From: an uncultured Oscillospiraceae bacterium
Lineage (GTDB): Bacteria > Bacillota > Clostridia > Oscillospirales > Oscillospiraceae
Assembly: GCA_944385775.1 (NCBI GenBank)
Contig: CALWYM010000099.1
Span: 1 to 16,050 of the forward strand
Direction: 5' to 3'
Length of the DNA: 16,050 nucleotides
Below are positions 7,807-14,479 of the stretch, one piece after another. The notes under the pieces are model-generated. The model was not told where the DNA came from and searched no databases. It was given only the letters and a program-made list of their open reading frames with translations. The first letter of the stretch is position 1. The number at the start of each line of letters is the position of its first letter. Position numbers and translations under genes: made by a program.

Positions 7807-9141
7807 TTATCTGCCGAGGATTCCGGTATAAGAAGCTGCGTTGTCGGTCTTAACCATGTTTTTTGCGAATGCATCGTAAAGGTCGGAGTTAGACAGACGG
7901 TTTGTAATGTTTCCCTCTGTCTGACCGTCGCCGCCGATGTACTCTACATCAAGGTTAAGCAGGTCGTCATACTTCTGAAGCAGCGGCTGATAGGTAGAGC
8001 TGAGGAAGTTATCAGACGCGTTATAGATGTTGAGCCATACGCTCTTTACCGGGCTGGAAGCCTCGTCAAGCTGATTGCTTACCGGAGCGTAAACCATAGT
8101 GGAATCAAGGAAGTCCTCATAGTTTTCTTCGGTAACCGCCACGTTAAGAGCATAGTAGGAACGCGCCTCAGCGTCATAGTAGTAAACGTCGGAACTGAGA
8201 ACGTTACCAGCCTCGTCCTCGGTACCTATACCGGTGTCAACGTCAACGCCGTCAAGAGCGTTACGGAGAACACGGAGGGTCAGGTAAGCCTGAACGTCAG
8301 CGTGCTGGCTGATTGTTCCGCCATATCCGTCTGCAATAGCCGCAACTGCGTCAGCGTTAGCGTCATAGCCGAAGGTCGGAACCTCGTTTGACTTTGACCA
8401 TGCGTTAAACATCGCCATGCCCATGCCGTCGTTATTGGAAACAACAACATCTATCTGTTCGCCAAAGGAAGCGGACCAGGTGCCGATTGCGTTACCTGCG
8501 GTAGCTGCGTCCCAGGTCGCGCCGGCGGAGTTCTTCATCTCCTGTGAGGCAAGCTCACGGATTATGTAGGTCGTGCCGTTAACCTCAAGGGTTCCGTCCT
8601 GAACCGCGGTGGCTGAACCGTCAGCGTTAGTACCAACAGGGTCACTGTTAATTACTCCGTTTGCTTCAACTGCGGTACCGAGAGCGCTGCGGACACCTCT
8701 TGTACGGGCAATGGAATCGTTATGTCCAATGTCGCCGATGGCGAGAACATATCCGATAATGCCGTCCTTATTACGGTCGATCTCATCAATGTGAGCCTCA
8801 ATGTATTCCTTTACCATTGTACCCTGAAGCTCCGCGCCCTGGTTTGCGTCAAAGCCTACATAATAGGTATCCTCATTAAAGGAAAGCGCGTCCATATCAA
8901 TCTCGCCAGTGGAGCTGTTTGAGGGCTGACGGTTAAACCATACAAGGGGCTTATCCTTGTTGGCAACCTCTGTGCCTTCCGTGTCATCGGTGCCCTGGGT
9001 ATCATCAGTGCCCTGGGTATCGTCCTGACCGGTCTGCTGGGTGTCATCAGCGTTGTTGCCTTCATCTGTCTCGCCGCCGCAAGCCGCAAGAGCAACTACC
9101 ATTGCCAGTGCCAGAAGAAGTGCTAATAGCCTTTTTTTCAT
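7807..9141 (-). CDS. mglB: Galactose/glucose-binding lipoprotein, circularly permuted (MglB-like)
   Basis: This is the extracytoplasmic sugar-binding lipoprotein of the Mgl importer. TTG at 9159 is in frame, but AAAGGAG lies just before the ATG at 9141, giving 444 residues. The lipobox LAAC ends at C21, and an acidic Thr/Gly-rich linker follows (about 24-63). The domain then starts at LVWFNRQPS (66-74), which matches the middle of E. coli MglB (VVFFNKEPS). Next come a calcium-loop-like DRNKDGIIG (122-130), GHNDSIARTR (139-148), TW (209-210), SNNDGMGM (235-242) and FGYDAN (257-262). After a linker (346-364), the segment that opens the normal protein appears at the C-terminus: WLNIYNASDNF (369-379) resembles E. 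coli VTIYKYDDNF, and NMVKTDNAASYTG resembles the region after beta3. The fold therefore seems complete but permuted. The permutation is read by eye from remembered family sequence. Confidence 0.88.
   Translation of the reverse strand: MKKRLLALLLALAMVVALAACGGETDEGNNADDTQQTGQDDTQGTDDTQGTDDTEGTEVANKDKPLVWFNRQPSNSSTGEIDMDALSFNEDTYYVGFDANQGAELQGTMVKEYIEAHIDEIDRNKDGIIGYVLAIGDIGHNDSIARTRGVRSALGTAVEANGVINSDPVGTNADGSATAVQDGTLEVNGTTYIIRELASQEMKNSAGATWDAATAGNAIGTWSASFGEQIDVVVSNNDGMGMAMFNAWSKSNEVPTFGYDANADAVAAIADGYGGTISQHADVQAYLTLRVLRNALDGVDVDTGIGTEDEAGNVLSSDVYYYDAEARSYYALNVAVTEENYEDFLDSTMVYAPVSNQLDEASSPVKSVWLNIYNASDNFLSSTYQPLLQKYDDLLNLDVEYIGGDGQTEGNITNRLSNSDLYDAFAKNMVKTDNAASYTGILGR
8971..9048 (-). repeat. 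Tandem 18-bp repeat encoding DDTQGT units in the MglB linker
   Basis: Three consecutive 18-bp units (9007-9024, 8989-9006, 8971-8988) encode DDTQGT, DDTQGT and DDTEGT, preceded by a related DDTQQT at 9031-9048. The first two units differ at two of 18 bases. They form the flexible acidic tether between the lipidated Cys and the binding domain, and such repeats could vary in number between strains. Confidence 0.85.
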
Positions 9142-9178
9142 TGTAACTCTCCTTTTCAAATATTTTTTTCATTTTTTC

Positions 9179-9203
9179 TAAGCGTCATATCTTCCGCTTA
9201 CAA
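9179..9203 (-). promoter_or_regulatory. Operator/cre-like palindrome over the mglB transcription start
   Basis: A perfect 6-bp inverted repeat, TAAGCG (9179-9184) and CGCTTA (9195-9200), is separated by 10 nt. Overlapping it on the minus strand (9203-9189) is TTGTAAGCGGAAGAT, which fits the cre consensus WTGNAANCGNWNNCW with one mismatch. It begins right after the -10 hexamer, covering the expected start site, a place where a bound CcpA-type repressor would block transcription. Catabolite repression by glucose is inferred from this. Confidence 0.5.
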
Positions 9204-9204
9204 G

Positions 9205-9233
9205 ATTATAATAAGGGAGTTTTTTCATAAAAA
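9205..9233 (-). promoter_or_regulatory. Promoter of the mglBAC-galKET operon
   Basis: A perfect -10 TATAAT lies at 9210-9205 on the minus strand. The 17-nt spacer position holds TTTTTA (9233-9228), a poor -35, and TTGTTT occurs three bases further upstream. A good -10 with a weak -35 is what an activator-dependent promoter would show, fitting control by the neighbouring AraC-type response regulator. The mglB leader would be about 60 nt. Confidence 0.65.
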
Positions 9234-9252
9234 CAAGGTTAAAAATCACTTC

Positions 9253-9272
9253 AAAAATGGTAAATTTCCATT
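9253..9272 (-). terminator. Weak possible terminator after the sensor binding-protein gene
   Basis: On the minus strand AATGG (9272-9268) can pair with CCATT (9260-9256) across a 7-nt loop, and the sequence continues in T (CCATTTTTGA). The stem is only 5 bp, so most transcription would probably read through into mglB. Confidence 0.25.
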
Positions 9273-9294
9273 AAAAACTTTAAATTGCATAAAA

Positions 9295-10293
9295 TTATTC
9301 ACCATTTTTTGTGCAATATGCCATGGTCTGAAATCCATCGAATGCGAATAGAGCGCGCTGGCTGTCCACGGTAAAGAGGTTTTCCCTATCCACCACTTTT
9401 GTGGAGGTATCCACAACCTTTTCAAGGCTTCCCCCCTGTCCGCTCAGTATTTTATAAGCGCTTTCCACGCCGAGGTAGCCCATGGCGTAGGGGTTTTGGA
9501 CGATAAGGGCATCGACGGAGCCTGTTTGAAGTCCGTCCACGGTTTCAACGTTCGAGTCAAAGCCCACGAGGAAAACCTTTTCGGAAAGTCCCAGCTCCTC
9601 CACCGCCTTGGCGGCTCCCACGCTCGTAGGCTCGTTAAACGCTATGAGCACGTTTATCTCCGGGTACTGCTTTAAAAGCTCCACCGTATCGTTTTTCGCC
9701 TCTCCCGCCTCGGCAAGGGTATTTATAACCCGGACAAGCTCCGTTCTGGGATCGTTTTCGATTACGTCAACGGCCCCCCGCTGCCGCTGCTGACCGTTGG
9801 CACTTTGAATATCGTAGTTTACGATGCCTATTTTAAGCTCACCCTCGGTACGCTCCAAGGCGGCGTGGACAGACATCTGACCTGCGGCGAAGTTATCGGT
9901 GCCGATATAGGTCTCCACAGCCTGTGAATCCACACTGCTGTCTATTGCCACGATTTTTACGCCCTTTTCCGCGGCCTCGTCAATGGCGGCTGCGTTGTTT
10001 TCAAAGTCAACGGCTGAAAAAACTATTGCCTCGGCGCCGTTTTCCACCGCCTGGCGCACCATCTCGTTTTGGGTCTCGTAATCCTCCTCTATCTCCGGAC
10101 CTGTAATTGTAAGGTTCACGTTATACTCTGAGGCTGCCGCCTCCGCCCCCGCAAAGGCTGAGAGCCAAAATTCAGTATTTGTTGACTTGGCGATAAACGC
10201 TACCTCCCTTGTGGGGGTATAGCTCTCCGTTACCGCGCAGCCGCTTAGGGCAAGGCACAACGCCGCGGTCAGTGCCAATAGCTTATTTTTCAC
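9295..10293 (-). CDS. Sugar-binding lipoprotein (RbsB-like, Peripla_BP_4), probable sensor subunit
   Basis: This is a substrate-binding lipoprotein of 332 residues with the normal, unpermuted type-I periplasmic-binding fold. The signal peptide ends in lipobox LSGC (16-19), followed by VAFIAKSTNTEFW (31-43), GTDNFAAGQMS (131-141), AFNEPTSVGAAKAV (218-231) and VGFDSN plus QNPYAMGYLGVESAY (243-280), all typical of ribose/galactose-type binders. The start is the GTG at 10293, nine bases after AGGAGG; the GTG at 10302 touches that site and is unlikely. It overlaps the kinase stop by 11 nt and lies in the regulator-kinase operon, away from mglBAC and with no permease of its own. A role presenting ligand to the kinase is therefore inferred, as in the clostridial XylFII-LytS/YesN xylose sensor. 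It could instead be a second transport binding protein for MglAC. Confidence 0.88.
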   Translation of the reverse strand: MKNKLLALTAALCLALSGCAVTESYTPTREVAFIAKSTNTEFWLSAFAGAEAAASEYNVNLTITGPEIEEDYETQNEMVRQAVENGAEAIVFSAVDFENNAAAIDEAAEKGVKIVAIDSSVDSQAVETYIGTDNFAAGQMSVHAALERTEGELKIGIVNYDIQSANGQQRQRGAVDVIENDPRTELVRVINTLAEAGEAKNDTVELLKQYPEINVLIAFNEPTSVGAAKAVEELGLSEKVFLVGFDSNVETVDGLQTGSVDALIVQNPYAMGYLGVESAYKILSGQGGSLEKVVDTSTKVVDRENLFTVDSQRALFAFDGFQTMAYCTKNGE

Positions 10294-12001
10294 CGCCGTC
10301 ACCCTCCTTTACCATGGGCATACGAATTTCCACCGTGGTGCCCACGTCAACCTCGCTTTCAATAGTAAGTCCGTACTCCTTGCCGAAGTATATTTTCAGT
10401 CTGTCGTTTACGTTTCTTATTCCGATACCCGTACCGCTGTCCGGTCCACGCTCCATAACAGCCTTTACCTGCTCCGGGCTCATGCCCACGCCGTTATCCG
10501 TGACCCGGAAGATTATGTCGTCGCCCTCCCTGAATACCCGAACGACGATAAGCCCCTCGTCTACCATAAGGCGGAGTCCGTGGTTAATGGCGTTTTCAAT
10601 TATGGGCTGAAGGGTAATTTTGTTGCAGTAGTAGCCTACGCACTGCGGGTCCACCTCAAAGCGGTAGGAAAACTGATTTTTGTACCTGTATTTCTGTATC
10701 TGAAGATAGCTTTCCGCGTGCTGTATCTCAAGCTCGATAGGTATAAGCTCATGCCCCCGGCTGATACTTATTCGGAAAAGCCTGGCAAGGGCGTGGACCA
10801 TATTAACCGCGTCCCCTGTTTTCCCCTGCTCGCACATCCAGGCGATAGAGTCCAGTGTATTATAGAGAAAGTGGGGATTAATCTGTGCCTGAAGTGCTTT
10901 CAGCTCGGTTTTCCTTAGATTTATCTCCTCCTCACGGACAGTTGTCATAAGCTGCTGGATATGAAGCACCATATGACGGAAGGAACCGGAAAGCTCCTGT
11001 ACCTCCCTTGTTCCGCCTACTGAGCGATAGGTAAAATTGTCCGCGTTTGTTTCAAAGCTCTCCATGGCGTCGGCAAGTCCTCGAAGCGGACGGCTGAGAA
11101 GTCGGCTTAAAAGCCAGCTTGTCAGAATCGCCGTCAACAGAAGAAATACCCCCATAATAAGGGAAAGGCGAATCATCTCGGCTACGTTTTTGTTGACAAG
11201 CTCATCAACAAAGCTTACACCTACTACTCTCCAGCCGCTTTCCGCCACGCTGTTCAGTGAATAAATCACCGTGTCCTCCACATAGGTGCCGTCAGCCTTT
11301 CTCATAAGGGTAACGGTGTCCTCGCTTTTAAGACCGGCATAGATAAGCTGCTGCTGGGGATGGTAGACTATGTTCCCACTGCTGTCCATTAAAAAACAGT
11401 AGCCCCGCTGACCGATACTTACGTTATTTATATATGCGGAAATACTTGAAAAGCTTAAATCAAGTGAGACCCACCTCTCGTTATTTTCCGTGGCAATGGG
11501 TGCCGTCATGGTGACCACCCAGGGGTAGTAGCCCTCAAAAATTGTCTCCACGTGGGGAGCTGAAATATAGCCCTCCTCCGATTCCTCCGCCAGCTCCTTG
11601 TTAAAGGACAGATTCATGTAAATATCCTCCAGAGGACTTCTGCCGTTACTCCAGCAGTCCACGAGCTCGCCGTCGGCAGTGTAGCTTGTAACGGCCACAA
11701 CGTCGGGACGGAATATGAGAAACGCGCCCATGAGAGAAGCCTGCTGGCTGTCGCTTTCTGACATACTCCATTCCACCATGCTCATTGCCTGATTCATGTC
11801 CCTCATGTAGTTTGCCACCGTATTTGAAACCTGGCTTACAGCCTGGGTACCGGTAGTCATTGCCGTTCTTATCATGGCGCTTCTGTAAAGGCTCAGAAAT
11901 ATAAGTATGCAGCAGCAAAGTATAACAGCCACAACGGCTACCACCATTGTCACAAGAATGGTGGTTATCTTCATGCCTGTTCTGGATACTCCGCCGCTCA
12001 T
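10283..12001 (-). CDS. Sensor histidine kinase, YesM/LytS-like with Cache and HAMP domains
   Basis: This is a membrane sensor kinase of 572 residues. There is a short cytoplasmic start, TM1 at about 11-38, then a roughly 240-residue extracytoplasmic region resembling a Cache sensor (RGYCFLMDSSGNIVYHP at 199-215). TM2 is at about 278-300, HAMP at about 300-350, and the His_kinase domain carries the phospho-acceptor H377 in QINPHFLYNTL. The HATPase_c domain has the N-box IIENAINHG (467-475), DNGVGMS (502-508) and GTGIGIRN (523-530). It overlaps the response-regulator stop by ATGA, with GGGAGG seven bases before the start, and its own 3' end holds the ribosome site of the following binding-protein gene. 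The stimulus is probably galactose or a related sugar, judged only from context. Confidence 0.93.
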   Translation of the reverse strand: MSGGVSRTGMKITTILVTMVVAVVAVILCCCILIFLSLYRSAMIRTAMTTGTQAVSQVSNTVANYMRDMNQAMSMVEWSMSESDSQQASLMGAFLIFRPDVVAVTSYTADGELVDCWSNGRSPLEDIYMNLSFNKELAEESEEGYISAPHVETIFEGYYPWVVTMTAPIATENNERWVSLDLSFSSISAYINNVSIGQRGYCFLMDSSGNIVYHPQQQLIYAGLKSEDTVTLMRKADGTYVEDTVIYSLNSVAESGWRVVGVSFVDELVNKNVAEMIRLSLIMGVFLLLTAILTSWLLSRLLSRPLRGLADAMESFETNADNFTYRSVGGTREVQELSGSFRHMVLHIQQLMTTVREEEINLRKTELKALQAQINPHFLYNTLDSIAWMCEQGKTGDAVNMVHALARLFRISISRGHELIPIELEIQHAESYLQIQKYRYKNQFSYRFEVDPQCVGYYCNKITLQPIIENAINHGLRLMVDEGLIVVRVFREGDDIIFRVTDNGVGMSPEQVKAVMERGPDSGTGIGIRNVNDRLKIYFGKEYGLTIESEVDVGTTVEIRMPMVKEGDGGEK

Positions 12002-13272
12002 GGCTTTTCCTCCCTTTCACTGTGGATTCTGCGGCGCATGGAGTTGGGCGACTCTCCTGTGTACTTTTTAAAGCAGTAGGAAAAATAGTGCTGATCCGAA
12101 TATCCGCACCGCTCCGCCACCTCCTGAATTTTAAGCGAGGAATTTAAAAGAAGCTCCTTTGCCGCTTTCATTCTCATGGAAATAAGGTTATTTATAAATG
12201 TATCGCCGGTGTATTTTTTAATGCACGCCGAAAGATGGTTAGGACTGACGCTGAGCATGGAGCTTATTGACACAAGACTCAGCGCCGGGTCCATAAAATT
12301 CTGCTCCATTTTCTCAAGGGCACGGCGGCACAAAATGCTGCCACGGTTAACTTCCGGCGCAAGGTCGCTTATAAACTGAACGCAGCTCTCTGACCAGTCG
12401 CCGCTTCTCAAAGCTTCCATCGCCTCCTTATAGGCGTCGTGAAGGCTAGTTATTTTCCTTGTCTCACGGCTTACGCCTATACGGCACTCCATGCTTAGTA
12501 CCCTGTCCGCCATCTGGGAAATCTCGTCCGCCAGAATATGTATGTACTCCTCAAAATCCGATGGATTTCCCATAAGCACGCTTACAACCCTGCCGGAGGC
12601 ATAGAAATGAACGCCCCTGAGATACTTTGAGGCAAGATTATTGACTGACGCCACAAAGGAGGGCTCGGTGCCGCTGCTGCCCTTATCAAATAGCTGGGAC
12701 ACCATGACGGTATAAAAGGGACGGTCTCTTCTGTCCCTCAGAATTCCGCACTGCCACGCCTGCTCAAGAGCGTTTTCCTCCCCCTCCGGGTCGGGATAAT
12801 CGTCCAGCACAAGAGGCATGATAACAGCAGCCTTGGCGCTCATGGCGCCGTCCGCCGCCGCCTTGCGGAACAGCTCAAACTGCCTGTCAATTTTTGCGTG
12901 GATTATGCGAAGCTCCTCACTTAGCCCCTCCACCGTAACGGGCTTTAGCATATAGCTGAGAATATTATACGAAATCGCCTGCTTGGCGTACTCAAAATCA
13001 TCGTAGCCGCTTATAAAGGCAATATTTGTCGCCGGACGCACCTCACGGACCTGCCTTGCAAGCTCAATTCCCGAAATAAAGGGCATACGAATGTCAGTAA
13101 GGAGCAGGTCAGGCTCAAACCGCTCCACCAGCTCCAGCGTGTCAAGCCCGTTGGATGCGCTGCCTACCAGATGAAAACCCAGCCCATCCCATGGTATAAG
13201 CGAACACATCGCCTCCCTCAGCTCGTCCTCATCATCGCTAACTATTACGGTATATACGGTATTCTCAGCCAT
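11998..13272 (-). CDS. Response regulator with AraC-type DNA-binding domain (YesN-like)
   Basis: This is the transcription factor partner of the kinase encoded just downstream. The receiver domain (about 5-125) shows acidic pocket D13/D14/E15, phospho-acceptor D60 in LLLTDIRMP, S88 as the switch Ser/Thr and K110 in YMLKPV. A poorly conserved middle region follows, then two helix-turn-helix units of an AraC/XylS domain at about 320-418, including EVAERCGYSDQHYFSYCFKK. Such regulators usually activate sugar-transport operons on phosphorylation. The target suggested by position is the mglB promoter, and possibly its own. The ATG at 13272 is preceded by AAAGGA. It is the first gene after the 13328-13355 promoter. 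Confidence 0.94.
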   Translation of the reverse strand: MAENTVYTVIVSDDEDELREAMCSLIPWDGLGFHLVGSASNGLDTLELVERFEPDLLLTDIRMPFISGIELARQVREVRPATNIAFISGYDDFEYAKQAISYNILSYMLKPVTVEGLSEELRIIHAKIDRQFELFRKAAADGAMSAKAAVIMPLVLDDYPDPEGEENALEQAWQCGILRDRRDRPFYTVMVSQLFDKGSSGTEPSFVASVNNLASKYLRGVHFYASGRVVSVLMGNPSDFEEYIHILADEISQMADRVLSMECRIGVSRETRKITSLHDAYKEAMEALRSGDWSESCVQFISDLAPEVNRGSILCRRALEKMEQNFMDPALSLVSISSMLSVSPNHLSACIKKYTGDTFINNLISMRMKAAKELLLNSSLKIQEVAERCGYSDQHYFSYCFKKYTGESPNSMRRRIHSEREEKP

Positions 13273-13327
13273 GATTTTCAGTCCTTTCCTGAAAAATTTC
13301 CAACTGTATTTATGGATTTATACATTA

Positions 13328-13355
13328 ATTATACCAAATTTTCTCTGTCATTCAA
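13328..13355 (-). promoter_or_regulatory. Promoter of the regulator-kinase-binding-protein operon
   Basis: On the minus strand TTGAAT (13355-13350), a 16-nt spacer and a perfect TATAAT (13333-13328) are present. The -10 is preceded by TG one base away (TGGTATAAT), an extended -10. The expected leader to the ATG at 13272 is about 50 nt. A second TATAAT-like box at 13370-13365 lacks a credible -35. Confidence 0.75.
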
Positions 13356-13398
13356 GGCGGACACATTATAATTTAAAGCTGAATTTCCACTATAAATC

Positions 13399-13421
13399 AA
13401 AAAAGCCCCTCCAATAGGAGC
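13399..13421 (-). terminator. Second, weaker terminator hairpin downstream of cysK
   Basis: On the minus strand a short stem (CTCC tatt GGAG, with alternative GCTCC/GGGGC pairing) runs into six T at 13404-13399. It lies just after the stronger hairpin at 13433-13467 and may serve as a backup, insulating the sensor operon from cysK transcription. Confidence 0.5.
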
Positions 13422-13432
13422 ATAGGATAAAG

Positions 13433-13467
13433 AAAATCCCCCTCCCTGCCCGGGTGGGGGATTTTTT
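13433..13467. terminator. Intrinsic terminator of cysK
   Basis: AAAATCCCCC (13433-13442) pairs with GGGGGATTTT (13456-13465), a 10-bp stem with a 13-nt GC-rich loop. It lies 15 nt beyond the cysK stop, and the minus-strand 3' side ends in TTTTCTTT. Confidence 0.88.
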
Positions 13468-13481
13468 AATTTATTTCAGGC

Positions 13482-14402
13482 TTACAAAACGGAAAGATAC
13501 CTGTCTCCCGTATCGGGAAGAATTACGACTATGGTCTTTCCCTTGTTTTCCTCTCTCTTTGCCACCTTTACAGCGGCGGAAAGTGCGGCTCCGGAGGATA
13601 TGCCGGCGAAAAGACCTTCCTTTTTCGCAAGCAGGCTCATATACTCCATGGCGTCGCCGTCGGAAACAGGAATTATCTCATCGTAAACACCCGTATCCAG
13701 CACCTGCGGCACAAAGCCGGCGCCAAGTCCCTGAAGACCGTGGCTTCCCGCAGGTTTTCCCGAAAGTACGGCGGAGGTTTCCGGTTCCACGCCGATTATT
13801 TTAATACCAGGCTTTTTCTCCTTTAAATATTTTCCCGCTCCCGTAATGGTGCCGCCGGTTCCTACTCCGCAAAGGAATATGTCAACATTACCCTCAGTGT
13901 CACGGTAAATCTCCGGTCCGGTTGTGTCGTAGTGGGCTTTGGCGTTGGATTTATTTCCAAACTGGTCCATTATAACGCTGCCCGGATTTTCGTCACGGAG
14001 CTTTTCCGCAAGCCTGATGGCTCCCGTCATGCCCTCGCTGCCCGGAGACAGCACAACCTGGGCGCCGTACGCTCTCATAAGCTTCTGCCGCTCCTCCGAC
14101 ATATTTCCCGGCATAACTATAATCACCTTATACCCTCTGGCTCCGCCGATGGCGGCAAGACCGATTCCCGTATTGCCCGACGTGGGCTCGATTATGGTGC
14201 CGCCGGGCGCAAGAAGTCCCCGCTTTTCGGCGTCCTCAATCATAAAAAGCGCCGTTCTGTCCTTAATTGAGCCGGCAGGATTTACCCACTCCACCTTGCA
14301 GAGGATTCTCGCCGAAAGTCCCAGAAAATTAGCCAGTCTCCCAAGCTCCACAAGGGGAGTATTCCCCACAAGCTCCTCTACCGATGTATAAACGCTACCC
14401 AT
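13482..14402 (-). CDS. cysK: Cysteine synthase A (O-acetylserine sulfhydrylase)
   Basis: This PLP enzyme makes cysteine from O-acetylserine and sulfide in the cytoplasm. Its 306 residues are the normal family length. The PLP lysine is K47 in NPAGSIKDR, the substrate loop EPTSGNTG spans 72-79, the PLP-phosphate loop is GVGTGGTITGAGKYLK, and the C-terminal part carries GISSGAA and PDTGDRYLS. The NTPLVELGRL start and MSEERQKLMRAYGA segment also fit cysteine synthase A. Cystathionine beta-synthase-like relatives share the fold, but the absence of extra domains favours CysK. It has its own promoter and terminator and appears to be a single-gene unit unrelated to the galactose genes. The GGGGG before the ATG is a weak ribosome site. 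Confidence 0.95.
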   Translation of the reverse strand: MGSVYTSVEELVGNTPLVELGRLANFLGLSARILCKVEWVNPAGSIKDRTALFMIEDAEKRGLLAPGGTIIEPTSGNTGIGLAAIGGARGYKVIIVMPGNMSEERQKLMRAYGAQVVLSPGSEGMTGAIRLAEKLRDENPGSVIMDQFGNKSNAKAHYDTTGPEIYRDTEGNVDIFLCGVGTGGTITGAGKYLKEKKPGIKIIGVEPETSAVLSGKPAGSHGLQGLGAGFVPQVLDTGVYDEIIPVSDGDAMEYMSLLAKKEGLFAGISSGAALSAAVKVAKREENKGKTIVVILPDTGDRYLSVL

Positions 14403-14437
14403 ATCGCTACCCCCTGACAGTAAGATTTTTCTTTTTT

Positions 14438-14466
14438 AGATTACCCCAATAAACCGCCACCGTCAA
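14438..14466 (-). promoter_or_regulatory. Promoter of cysK
   Basis: On the minus strand TTGACG (14466-14461), an exact 17-nt spacer and TAATCT (14443-14438) are present. Near-inverted repeats CCCCCTGACAG (14410-14420) and CCGTCAAGGGG (14460-14470) flank it, the latter including the -35. They may be operator half-sites, but this is uncertain. Confidence 0.6.
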
Positions 14467-14479
14467 GGGGAAAGGCGTT

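Noticed and set aside
7807..9141. MglB as a truncated gene or a fusion to an unrelated C-terminal domain
   Set aside because: The frame is intact, and the C-terminal 80 residues supply exactly the strands and the Tyr/Asp/Phe sugar contacts missing from the front, which fits permutation better.
9142..9159. TTG start six codons upstream of the mglB ATG
   Set aside because: Those codons contain the AAAGGAG ribosome site itself, which serves the ATG at 9141.
6105..13272. MglA, MglC and the response regulator all start with MAEN
   Set aside because: Four residues right after the start codon are too short to indicate a shared element, and the DNA before them differs.
13365..13370. Second TATAAT box upstream of the response-regulator promoter
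   Set aside because: No -35 hexamer at a workable distance; the extended -10 promoter at 13328-13355 is much better.
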